From contig OY970069.1 in NCBI GenBank assembly GCA_963705325.1, positions 1,984,001-2,048,000 of the forward strand: DNA of 64,000 bases. The letters are read 5' to 3'. A model generated the notes under the pieces. The model was not told where the DNA came from, ran no database searches, and saw nothing but the letters and a program-made list of their open reading frames with translations. Below, one piece after another: positions 17,935-25,433 of the stretch (position 1 is the first letter of the stretch; each line of letters begins with the position of its first letter). This DNA is from DATARH01 sp963705325 (GTDB taxonomy: Bacteria > Pseudomonadota > Alphaproteobacteria > ATCC43930 > CGMCC-115725). The translations under genes were made by a program, and so were the position numbers.

Positions 17935-20424
17935 GTGGCATCCCTCATCGAACACGTGGCCGGGCGTACGGCGCCGAGCGCGCCGCTGGGAACCGCACAA
18001 TGGATGGACGCGGAGCAGGCGCTCGATAAGTTCACTTTTGATGACCGGCTTTTCGCGCTTAATTCGGACGGCCTTTGGGAAGGGCGGTCGAACGGCCAGA
18101 TATGGATCGGCGAAACCTTCGGCAGCGAGCCGACCCCCATCGGCTATTGCGATGACCGGCACGTCCTTTTGGTCAGCGGCACCCGCGGCGGCAAGGGCAC
18201 CGGCATCATCATCCCTAACCTTTGTCTCTGGCCCGGCTCCGCCATCGTCATCGATCCCAAGGGCGAGAACGCGACGGTCACCGCACGTCGGCGCGGCGAG
18301 GGATCGGAATATTCCTATGGCCTGCAGCAGACTGTTCGCGTCCTCGATCCGTTCGGCGAGGTGCAACTCGATCCTTCGCTTAAGGCCCGCTACAACCCGC
18401 TCGATGCGATCGATCCCAAGAGCGATTTCGCCGTCGATGACGCCGGCCGCATCGCCGCGGCTCTCGTTGTCATCGAGAACAAGCACGACCCCTTCTGGGA
18501 ACAGGCGGCGCGCAACCTCATCAAGGCGCTCATCCTTCACGTCCTGACGCACCGCAACTTCGAGGGGCGGCGCAACCTCATCTCGGTCTGGCGGCTGTTG
18601 CGCCAGGGCGATTGGATAACCGTCGAGCGCGCCCGGAAGGCCGGACAGGAAAAGATACCGTCCGGTTTCACACTGCTGTGGCATGGCATGAAGCGAAGCG
18701 AGGCCTATGGCGGCCTCGTCGCGGGCGAGGGGGAGCAGATGCTCGACATGCACGAGCGCACCCGCTCGGGCATCCTCAAGGTGGCCACGACAGCGACCGA
18801 GTTCATCGACGGGCCGCCAATGCAGCGCCTACTGGAGGCGTCGGACTTCGATCTCGCCTCGATCAAGAGCGACCCACAAGGCCTCACGCTCTATCTCACC
18901 CTGCCGCAGCGTTACATGCCAACGCATTACCGGTGGCTGCGGCTGATGATCAGCCTCGCCGTCGGTGAGATGGAGCAGATCAAGGGCCGTCCGGCGACCG
19001 GGCACCCCACTCTCTTCTTGCTGGACGAGTTTGCGGGCCTGCAGCGCATGGAAGCGGTCGAGACCGCTGCGGCGCAGGCCGCCGGCTTTGGCGTCAAATT
19101 CTTCTTCGTGCTGCAGAACCTGCCGCAGCTGAAAGAGATCTACGGCGACAGCTGGGAGACCTTCCTCGGCAATTCCGGGTTGCGCCTCTTCTTCCAGGTC
19201 GATGATAATTTCACGCGCAGCTACCTCGCGCAGCAACTCGGCGAGCGGGAGGTGGTCCGGCAGACGCGATCGGGTTCGCGTTCCGATTCCGAGAGCACGT
19301 CCAACACCGCCGGGCGTTCCACGTCCGGAACCAGGGGAACCAACTCGTCAAGCACTGAAGGCGAAAACACCGGTGAGTCGCTGAGCAGGACAAGCGGCCG
19401 GTCGATCGGCGACTCATTCACCTACAAGGGACTGCTTGGCTTCTGGCCGAAGAGCCGGAGCTATCAGGGCGGCGGCAGCCGATCGCGCGCGCGATCGAGA
19501 TCTCACGGGCACTCGACCTCAAAATCGTCGTCCTGGTCGCACTCGGTCTCGGATTCGACGTCCTCGTCCCGTTCAGAATCCGTATCGCGCTCCCTCACAG
19601 AGGGCTGGGGCGAGACCGTCCACAAGAGGCTTCTGCTCAACCCGGACGAGATTGGCCGCTTTCTCGCTCGCACCGACGACCCGAGCCATCCCGCTCACCC
19701 GGGCGTCGTCCTGGTCCTCATACCCGGCGAGCATCCTCTGCCGGCTCATCGGATCAATTATTTCGCGTCGGGATGGTGCGACGGCTTCTTCGATCCGCAT
19801 CCCGATTATCCGCCGCCGCCGACCCTGGCGGAGCGGGCCAAGCAAGCAGCACAAAATCGGCTCCTGAAATTACAGGACGCACTGCGCGATCCGCCACGGT
19901 CCGTCGCGAAGATCGCGGCTATGGCGGTTGCCACTATCCTTGTGCTCGCCGGCGCGGCGTGGGCCGCGGCGAGCATCTTTTTACCTCCGCCTCCGGCCCT
20001 ATGCGGCGGCAATACAGATGCACTCATCGAACAACCGGTTGTTGCGCTTGTTGATGCGATCAAGCGAAAAGATAAGGATAATTATGCCGCTCAATGGATC
20101 GAGCAATCGAACGCACCAGGCGATCACAAGCCATTATTGGCCGACAAGCAAGAACAGCCTATTTTGATGAATAAGGATATCATTTCGGCCGAATTGATGT
20201 GGTATCTTCTAGAAGTTCAAGATATAAAGATTGTTGAAACAATTATTATAAACAAAACCGTGGAATCTTCTAGATTAAAAATAACGTATTTCTATGCTGG
20301 GGTAAATAGAAGCAAAAATAAAATTGAGGGGCGGGGTCCTTATATTGGGTACTTCGATGTGACATGTCGTCCAGCAAAACCCGATGGCCGATGGCTGATC
20401 TCCAATGTAAGCAGCGAGCCATAA
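17935..20424 (+). CDS. VirD4/TraG-type conjugative coupling protein with an unusual C-terminus
   Basis: An 829-residue T4SS coupling ATPase, which brings the DNA-relaxase complex to the secretion channel. Walker A GTRGGKGTG is at ~82-90; Walker B TLFLLDEFAGL is near 360. Residues ~440-560 are a Ser/Arg-rich low-complexity insert (SGSRSDSESTSNTAG and on). Unlike classical VirD4, there is no N-terminal membrane segment. A single hydrophobic helix (AMAVATILVLAGAAWAA, ~662-680) lies near the C-terminus, followed by a ~145-residue domain. The DNA for the end of that domain (about 20050-20340) is strongly AT-rich. The start is GTG 17935 with a weak ribosome site; ATG 18004 is an alternative. Confidence 0.85.
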   Translation: MASLIEHVAGRTAPSAPLGTAQWMDAEQALDKFTFDDRLFALNSDGLWEGRSNGQIWIGETFGSEPTPIGYCDDRHVLLVSGTRGGKGTGIIIPNLCLWPGSAIVIDPKGENATVTARRRGEGSEYSYGLQQTVRVLDPFGEVQLDPSLKARYNPLDAIDPKSDFAVDDAGRIAAALVVIENKHDPFWEQAARNLIKALILHVLTHRNFEGRRNLISVWRLLRQGDWITVERARKAGQEKIPSGFTLLWHGMKRSEAYGGLVAGEGEQMLDMHERTRSGILKVATTATEFIDGPPMQRLLEASDFDLASIKSDPQGLTLYLTLPQRYMPTHYRWLRLMISLAVGEMEQIKGRPATGHPTLFLLDEFAGLQRMEAVETAAAQAAGFGVKFFFVLQNLPQLKEIYGDSWETFLGNSGLRLFFQVDDNFTRSYLAQQLGEREVVRQTRSGSRSDSESTSNTAGRSTSGTRGTNSSSTEGENTGESLSRTSGRSIGDSFTYKGLLGFWPKSRSYQGGGSRSRARSRSHGHSTSKSSSWSHSVSDSTSSSRSESVSRSLTEGWGETVHKRLLLNPDEIGRFLARTDDPSHPAHPGVVLVLIPGEHPLPAHRINYFASGWCDGFFDPHPDYPPPPTLAERAKQAAQNRLLKLQDALRDPPRSVAKIAAMAVATILVLAGAAWAAASIFLPPPPALCGGNTDALIEQPVVALVDAIKRKDKDNYAAQWIEQSNAPGDHKPLLADKQEQPILMNKDIISAELMWYLLEVQDIKIVETIIINKTVESSRLKITYFYAGVNRSKNKIEGRGPYIGYFDVTCRPAKPDGRWLISNVSSEP

Positions 20425-20492
20425 GGAGCGCGAAGGACTGCTAAGGGCGCCGCCCTCGCGCGCCTCAAGCGGCTTCCGCCGAAAAAGACAGA

Positions 20493-20527
20493 GGCCGTTG
20501 CGCTGTCGCGCAGACGGCCTTGCTTTT
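20493..20527 (+). terminator. Hairpin terminator after the coupling-protein gene
   Basis: GGCCGTTGCGC pairs with GCGCAGACGGCC, with one bulged base and a TGTC loop, then TTGCTTTT. The position between two co-directional genes fits an intrinsic terminator or attenuator. Confidence 0.5.
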
Positions 20528-20583
20528 GTCGGTCTCCCGAGAAGCCGCGTTGCCGCTTGCTACCCCGGTCTCGCCGACGGGCA

Positions 20584-20607
20584 GAGGTGCAGCAGCTGCT
20601 GCACCTC
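20584..20607. promoter_or_regulatory. 24-bp perfect palindrome upstream of the ParB-like gene
   Basis: GAGGTGCAGCAG is followed at once by its exact reverse complement, with no spacer. The site ends 25 bp before the ATG at 20633. A perfect dyad here suggests an operator or a ParB-type binding site used for autoregulation. If transcribed it would also form a hairpin just before the ribosome site (GGAG at 20622). Confidence 0.55.
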
Positions 20608-20632
20608 AACCCCAAGGAAATGGAGACCAACG

Positions 20633-22498
20633 ATGAACATCCAGATGATCCCTCTCAACAAGCTGGTTCCGTCACCGGCCAATGTCCGCAAGACCGGAGC
20701 CTTAACCGGCATCGACGAGCTTGCCGCCAGCATCAAGGCGCATGGGCTTTTGCAGAATCTGCAAGTGCGTCCCGGCGCGAGCGGCACATACGAAGTTGTG
20801 GCGGGTGGCCGCCGCCTCGCCGCCTTGCAGCGCCTCGCCAAGGCAAAGGCCATCGCCAAGGCCGAGGAAATCGCCTGCCATGTGATCGAGGCTGAGGACG
20901 CGACCGAAATCAGCCTTGCCGAGAACATCATCCGGCTGCCGATGCATCCCGCCGACCAATACGAGGCCTTCAAGGCGCTGGCCGATCAGGGCAAAGGGCC
21001 GCAGGAAATCGCGGGCCGCTTCGGTTGCAGCGCCGCCGTGGTCAAGCAGCGGCTCAAGCTTGGCAATGTCAATCCTCGCCTCATGGAGCTGTACCGCCAG
21101 GACGAGATCGACTTCGATCAGTTGATGGCCTTCGCCGTGAGCGACGATCACGCCGCGCAGGAACAGGTGTGGGATGCCCTGCCGAATTGGAACCGCAGCC
21201 CCGACACCATCCGCAGTCATCTTATGGTCTCGACGGTCGAGGCCGATGATCGCCGTGTCCAATTTGTTGGCCTCAAGGCCTACAAGAAAGCGGGCGGGCA
21301 TGTGGTGCGCGACCTCTTTCAGCCCGAGCATGAGGGCTACCTGATCGATCCGGACGTGCTTGAACGGCTCGTGATCCGGAAGCTTGAGGCCGGGGCCGAA
21401 GCCATTCGCGCCGAAGGCTGGAAATGGGTCGTCATCATGCCGGTCATCGAGCGCGAAAAGGTGCGCGGCCTTGGCCGGGTCTACCCCGAGCGAGAGCCGC
21501 TGACCGATGAGCAGCAAGCCGAGATCGATGCCTTGAGCGAGCGCTATGACGCGCTCATCGTGGAACATGGCGACGATCCGTCCGACGAAGTAGCCGCCGA
21601 ACTGGAGCAAATCTCCGAACGCGTCGACAGCCTTTCGGAAGGCATCGAGCGCTGGTCGCCCGAGGAGATGGCCCGCGCGGGAGCGGTGATCGGCATCGGC
21701 TATGAGGGCAGGCTCGCCGTCGAGCGCGGCTTTACCCGTCCCGAGGACGAGCCCGCCGAGCAGGAGCCTGCCGCTGATGGCCTTTCATCGGCACGGTCGA
21801 AGAAGGATGCCGGTGGCCTCTCGGACAGGCTGATCGAGGAACTGACGGCGCAGCGTACTTCCGCCCTGCGCATGGAACTCGCCAACCGTACCGATGTCGC
21901 GCTGACGGCGGTCGTGCATGCGCTGGCGCTACCTCTGTTCTTTCCCCATGAATCCGCATCCTGCCTCGAAATCTCACTCCGAAACGCCTCGCTGTCTGCC
22001 AGTGCGGCGAACATCGAGAGCGGTCCCGCAGGAAAAGCGCTCGATGAGATGCACCAGTCTTGGCAGCGCCGCCTGCCATCCGCGCCGGAAGAGCTTTGGG
22101 ATTGGCTGCTCATACAAGACAGTCAGACTCGGCTTGACCTGCTGGCCTATTGCGTCGGTTGCTCGATTAACGCTGTCAGGAAACGGCACGAGCGGGCCGA
22201 CAGCGAGCGTCTGGCGCACGCCGACCGTCTGGCTGCGGTTATTGGGCTTGATATGACGCATTGGTGGCAGCCAACTGCGGAGACCTACTTCAAGCATGTG
22301 CCGAAGACCCGTATCCTCGACGCAGTGAGAGAGGGTGTCACGCCCGAAGCGGCGGATAACCTTGCCACGCTGAAGAAGGAAGCGCTCGTTGCCGAGGCCG
22401 AGAAGCGGCTCTCCGGTACCGGCTGGCTTCCGGTAATCCTGCGTGCGCCCGTTATGGAAGCCGAACCGGCCGACCCGGTGGCAATGGCCGCCGAATAG
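20633..22498 (+). CDS. ParB/RepB/Spo0J-family partition-like protein
   Basis: A 621-residue protein. The N-terminal ParB/sulfiredoxin-like domain begins MNIQMIPLNKLVPSPANVRK and includes VVAGGRRLAALQRL and EISLAENIIRLPMHPADQYEAF. A helix-turn-helix follows (QEIAGRFGCSAAVVKQRLKL), then a long helical region of less certain role. Chromosomal ParB is about 300 residues, so this is the long form seen on plasmids and ICEs beside vir/tra genes. The start is ATG 20633 with GGAG 7 bp upstream; the frame is open to 20498. Pairing with the VirD4-like gene suggests element maintenance. No ParA is visible. Confidence 0.85.
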   Translation: MNIQMIPLNKLVPSPANVRKTGALTGIDELAASIKAHGLLQNLQVRPGASGTYEVVAGGRRLAALQRLAKAKAIAKAEEIACHVIEAEDATEISLAENIIRLPMHPADQYEAFKALADQGKGPQEIAGRFGCSAAVVKQRLKLGNVNPRLMELYRQDEIDFDQLMAFAVSDDHAAQEQVWDALPNWNRSPDTIRSHLMVSTVEADDRRVQFVGLKAYKKAGGHVVRDLFQPEHEGYLIDPDVLERLVIRKLEAGAEAIRAEGWKWVVIMPVIEREKVRGLGRVYPEREPLTDEQQAEIDALSERYDALIVEHGDDPSDEVAAELEQISERVDSLSEGIERWSPEEMARAGAVIGIGYEGRLAVERGFTRPEDEPAEQEPAADGLSSARSKKDAGGLSDRLIEELTAQRTSALRMELANRTDVALTAVVHALALPLFFPHESASCLEISLRNASLSASAANIESGPAGKALDEMHQSWQRRLPSAPEELWDWLLIQDSQTRLDLLAYCVGCSINAVRKRHERADSERLAHADRLAAVIGLDMTHWWQPTAETYFKHVPKTRILDAVREGVTPEAADNLATLKKEALVAEAEKRLSGTGWLPVILRAPVMEAEPADPVAMAAE

Positions 22499-22511
22499 GC
22501 TGCGCAGCGCG

Positions 22512-22583
22512 CCCCGTCGCCGGCAGTCCGGCGACGGGGTTTCGCCCCGGAAAATTGCGCCGCCCGGCTCAGCCGGGCGGCGC
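22512..22583 (+). terminator. Two consecutive strong hairpins after the ParB-like gene
   Basis: The first is CCCCGTCGCCGG, a CAGT loop, then its exact complement (22512-22539), followed by TTT. The second is GCGCCGCCCGGCT, a one-base centre, then its exact complement (22557-22583). They sit between convergent genes and probably terminate transcription from both sides. Confidence 0.65.
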
Positions 22584-22649
22584 TCGGCGTCCGTTATTGT
22601 CAGCGTTGGCGGCACTGACGAGAGCGCTGACAGATTGCCGCATTGGCTC

Positions 22650-23246
22650 TTATCGCATTTGCGCGGGAGGGCGCAGGCCCTCCGGTGGCGGGCGTGGCGT
22701 ATCTGCGGCCGGGTCGTATTCCTTCGTTTTCGGGCATCCTGAGGCCAGGATTTCCTCAACTGCGCTGTCTACGCCGACCTGAAATATCCTCTCGCGGCCG
22801 GACACGGAAAATCCTACAAAAACAACATGGTTGTTCTTGTCGTTCGCAAGTTCATCGAAGCTACTAGGAATCGTGAAGCGGTAATCATCTTCGGCTTCTA
22901 TATATCCATTTTCCGGATCGCGCTGATCGATCTTTTTTCGTAACCACAATACTCGCTTCGATCCAATAGGGATCACGTCTAATTTTCGTCCTTCCACGTC
23001 AATTCCAAGATGAAGCCGATTGGTATTTCTCGGGCAATACCACTGTAATGAGATCTTTAGCCCGTCGCTTTCATCAACGTGCCCGCGAAGGCGGCGCTCT
23101 CCGTTGAACGGATCTGTCACGTCAGTCCAGCTGTTCACCGCCGGGTAGAGCGGAACGTCAACGAATGGATTTTCGGCCGCATAAGCAGCGCCCAGCGGGA
23201 TTAGCGCAGTTAGCAGAGAAATTGCGACTCTGATGCAACTGAACAT
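22650..23246 (-). CDS. Secreted hypothetical protein
   Basis: A 198-residue protein with a clear signal peptide (MFSCIRVAISLLTALIPLGA, cleavage near AYA-A). The mature part is ~175 residues, likely beta-rich, containing LRGHVDESDGLKISLQWYCP and ending in a Pro-rich tail. I do not recognise a family. Its DNA is AT-richer than its neighbours, like the 3' end of the coupling-protein gene, which suggests recent acquisition. It lies convergent to the ParB-like gene and 30 bp downstream of the XRE regulator gene on the same strand, so the two may be co-transcribed. Confidence 0.65.
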   Translation of the reverse strand: MFSCIRVAISLLTALIPLGAAYAAENPFVDVPLYPAVNSWTDVTDPFNGERRLRGHVDESDGLKISLQWYCPRNTNRLHLGIDVEGRKLDVIPIGSKRVLWLRKKIDQRDPENGYIEAEDDYRFTIPSSFDELANDKNNHVVFVGFSVSGRERIFQVGVDSAVEEILASGCPKTKEYDPAADTPRPPPEGLRPPAQMR

Positions 23247-23276
23247 TGGAGTTTCCCCCTAACGCTTGGCTCGTAC

Positions 23277-23531
23277 TTACGGCCTTCTAGTTGATTCCAA
23301 GCTGAGGGTCGCAATGCGGCCGTACACCATCGTTGGATCGGCGCCGAGCGCGCGCAGGATCAGTAGCAACTCCAATACATCGACGCGGCGCTGGCCGCGT
23401 TCATAGGCGGAGATGAACGACTGAGGCTTCTGCAGCCGCACCGCCAGCTCATCTTGCGTCACGCCCGCGCCTTGGCGAACCTCGGCAAGGCATCGCCCGA
23501 GCGCCGCGTAATCCTTTGGCGTGACCCACAC
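23277..23531 (-). CDS. XRE-family helix-turn-helix regulator
   Basis: An 84-residue DNA-binding protein. The Cro/C1-type HTH spans ~12-66 (LAEVRQGAGVTQDELAVRLQ, QSFISAYERGQRRVDVLELL). The start is GTG 23531, preceded by GGAGGAG. That ribosome site lies in the 3' arm of an 8-bp perfect hairpin, and a near-perfect dyad lies ~55 bp upstream. Both point to tight self-control. It is divergent from the secreted-protein gene at 23715 and probably also regulates it. Small XRE proteins of this kind often act as transfer or toxin-antitoxin repressors. Confidence 0.82.
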   Translation of the reverse strand: MWVTPKDYAALGRCLAEVRQGAGVTQDELAVRLQKPQSFISAYERGQRRVDVLELLLILRALGADPTMVYGRIATLSLESTRRP

Positions 23532-23538
23532 CCGCTTC

Positions 23539-23558
23539 GGCTCCTCCGTTGAGGAGCC
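23539..23558 (-). promoter_or_regulatory. Hairpin masking the XRE ribosome-binding site
   Basis: In the XRE transcript GGCTCCTC, AACG and GAGGAGCC form a perfect 8-bp stem. The 3' arm contains the GGAGGAG ribosome site 9 nt before the GTG start, so translation may be gated by melting or by a bound factor. Confidence 0.5.
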
Positions 23559-23586
23559 GTCCCAATAGATCGAAAAATCCGATATG

Positions 23587-23610
23587 CGATAATTCGATAT
23601 CGGATTATCG
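23587..23610. promoter_or_regulatory. Putative XRE operator between divergent genes
   Basis: A 24-bp dyad centred on CGATATCG with CGATAAT/ATTATCG arms and one mismatched pair. It lies in the divergent intergenic region between 23531 and 23715, where the regulator would be expected to bind. A related half-site (CCGATAT) occurs a few bases to its left. Confidence 0.5.
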
Positions 23611-23714
23611 TGTATAACCGGATGATTGTCGTCGCTTTCGAAGCCAGCAAACGCACTGCGGCGAGCGAGCGAAAGGGCAGTCCCGGACGTGTTTCTAAAG
23701 AACGGGAGATAGGG

Positions 23715-24425
23715 ATGTGGCGAGGCATAAGCGGGCTCGCGCTCGGTATTGTCATGACCGCCGCGGCATCAGCCGCCGATGCCTCCGCCTTCGACGAAGG
23801 CCATGCTGATCACGTCGCTTTCGAGGCGTGGTTTAACAGTATCTCTGGCCCCTTCCGCGACGGGGCGGCCTTCTGGGCCGCCCATCGCAGCGATCCCAAC
23901 CCGCCGTCATGCGCCGGGTCAGGCAACAATGCCGCCTTTGCGATGGGTTGTCTTCAAGCCGCGCAACGGCTGGGCCGGTCAGACGACCGCCGCCGGAGCG
24001 AGCCCGCATACAAGGCGGGCTGGAATAGTCCGCTTGAGGCTGTCGCCGTACGGTCCGGCCCGTTCGTCTTCGAGTGCGGCCCCGAAAGCGACGGAAGCAA
24101 AAGCGTCTACACGATCGACACCGACCAGCGCAGCGTCACCATGGATGCGTACAACGCGGCAGGTCACAAAATCTGCACCGTCCGGTTCCGCGACGGGGTC
24201 AATGGGCCAATCACGTCCGCCGAATTGTGCTCCGGCCTCGTGGGGGCGCTTTCCTCCGGACCGGTGAGCCAACTCGTCACGATCGAGGGCGGCGTCGTGA
24301 CTTACGGCACCGCTAACGAGAGCTACGGCGGATTTCATACGGGCAACGCTCATCTCAATCTCACCAGCGGTGTCCTGATAGATACAAACGGCACTTCCGA
24401 GCGCTGCAGAGCGCTGTCCCGGTAA
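23715..24425 (+). CDS. Secreted hypothetical protein
   Basis: A 236-residue protein with a signal peptide (MWRGISGLALGIVMTAAASA). The mature part contains FEAWFNSISGPFRDGAAFWA, a region with scattered Cys (SCAGSGNNAAFAMGCLQAAQ), and a beta-rich C-terminus. The start is ATG 23715 with GGGAGATAGGG upstream; the frame is open to 23610, inside the operator. I do not recognise a named family, though the length and signal suggest a periplasmic or secreted factor. It is divergent from the XRE gene and likely under its control. It is followed by a small membrane-protein gene 18 bp downstream. Confidence 0.68.
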   Translation: MWRGISGLALGIVMTAAASAADASAFDEGHADHVAFEAWFNSISGPFRDGAAFWAAHRSDPNPPSCAGSGNNAAFAMGCLQAAQRLGRSDDRRRSEPAYKAGWNSPLEAVAVRSGPFVFECGPESDGSKSVYTIDTDQRSVTMDAYNAAGHKICTVRFRDGVNGPITSAELCSGLVGALSSGPVSQLVTIEGGVVTYGTANESYGGFHTGNAHLNLTSGVLIDTNGTSERCRALSR

Positions 24426-24443
24426 TCGAGTGCGCTGCTGCGG

Positions 24444-24605
24444 ATGGAGGCGATACCCCCAATAGCAGGCCTGCTCGCGCTGCTATTCCTGATCATCATT
24501 TGCTGGCCGGCCATCGTCGATATACTGGTCGATGTCCTCGAACTGCTGGCCATTCTCGCAGGCGGCGTGGCGGCCATGCTGATCGTCGCGGCTTTGCATC
24601 ACTAA
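24444..24605 (+). CDS. 53-residue two-helix membrane protein
   Basis: The frame ATG 24444 to TAA 24605 encodes MEAIPPIAGLLALLFLIIIC and a second hydrophobic stretch (ILAGGVAAMLIVAAL), ending in HH. It follows the secreted-protein gene by 18 bp with no separate ribosome site, so it is probably translated by coupling. Function unknown. The 3' end overlaps the end of the convergent gene by 4 bp. Confidence 0.5.
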   Translation: MEAIPPIAGLLALLFLIIICWPAIVDILVDVLELLAILAGGVAAMLIVAALHH

Positions 24606-25144
24606 CCGGAGCCGATGGGCGGTGCGGCAAGCGGACCAACGGATGATGCCGGCGGAAGGTTAGGCGCGTGTACGGTTGCAAAGAGCGGGCGGATCGCCGC
24701 CTTGAACCCGTCGGAGTAGCCCCTTTCGTCGAGCAGATAGTTGACCGTCTCTTCCTGCCGCTTCAGCAACCGCAGGGTCTGGAGCGCGTAAGTGTCGAAC
24801 TCGGCGCGCGTCAAAATGCGATGATTTATCGCGATGAACAGATGCTGGATTTGATTCAGCATCGAGAAGATCACGAAATACTTCCGAGCAAGATCTAGGT
24901 TTACCGTTACACCTTCTCCATAGACGATTTCTTCATGAGATTTTAGTGCGGTGTCGCTATGAATACAGACGAGGTTCAGTTGCGTCTGCTCGTTCCAACG
25001 GTTGCGGATGAAATCGGCCTCATCCTTTTCACGCGTGTACTTTTGCACGAGCCGTACCGCGTACAGCGCCGCCAGGACGGCGCCGACTTGGCCCACGCCC
25101 TGAAGCATTTGAAACAGAAATAGCCAATTAGCTTGATCTAACAT
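24602..25144 (-). CDS. Membrane-anchored hypothetical protein
   Basis: A 180-residue protein with one N-terminal membrane helix (LFLFQMLQGVGQVGAVLAAL, ~8-30). A mostly helical cytoplasmic region follows, with KYTREKDEADFIRNRWNEQT and LRLLKRQEETVNYLLDERGY. This layout resembles phage- or island-borne DUF proteins of unknown role. The end is Pro/Gly/Ser-rich. It is convergent with the 53-residue gene. No family assigned. Confidence 0.6.
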   Translation of the reverse strand: MLDQANWLFLFQMLQGVGQVGAVLAALYAVRLVQKYTREKDEADFIRNRWNEQTQLNLVCIHSDTALKSHEEIVYGEGVTVNLDLARKYFVIFSMLNQIQHLFIAINHRILTRAEFDTYALQTLRLLKRQEETVNYLLDERGYSDGFKAAIRPLFATVHAPNLPPASSVGPLAAPPIGSG

Positions 25145-25433
25145 GATCTCGAGCCTCTCCGCGACCCAGCGCCGCCAATGTGGGGTTTGAGGATCACCGC
25201 CGAACGGCCAAAATCGTTCTGTTGCCCTGCTCCCGGCGCATGGCCCACTGTTCGCCGCAGCTAGAGCTGTACTAAAGCGTGATAAACCAACGTCGCTTTG
25301 GCGCGATTAGGGACATTCCGCGGGCTGAGATTTCGTTTTGTGGCGTAGATGAGGACCCCGATTTCGCGGCGGTAATGCGAGCGGAGACGGGCGCGGGCGA
25401 GCCCCAGTGCCGTGGCGCGGGGACCAACGCTGT
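25145..25433. other. 289-bp intergenic region
   Basis: No gene or strong hairpin is visible. It separates the membrane protein from the 3' end of the glycine-rich gene. Confidence 0.4.

Noticed and set aside
23610..23714. Longer start for the secreted protein at 23715
   Set aside because: It would place coding sequence inside the operator dyad and hide the clear signal peptide start.
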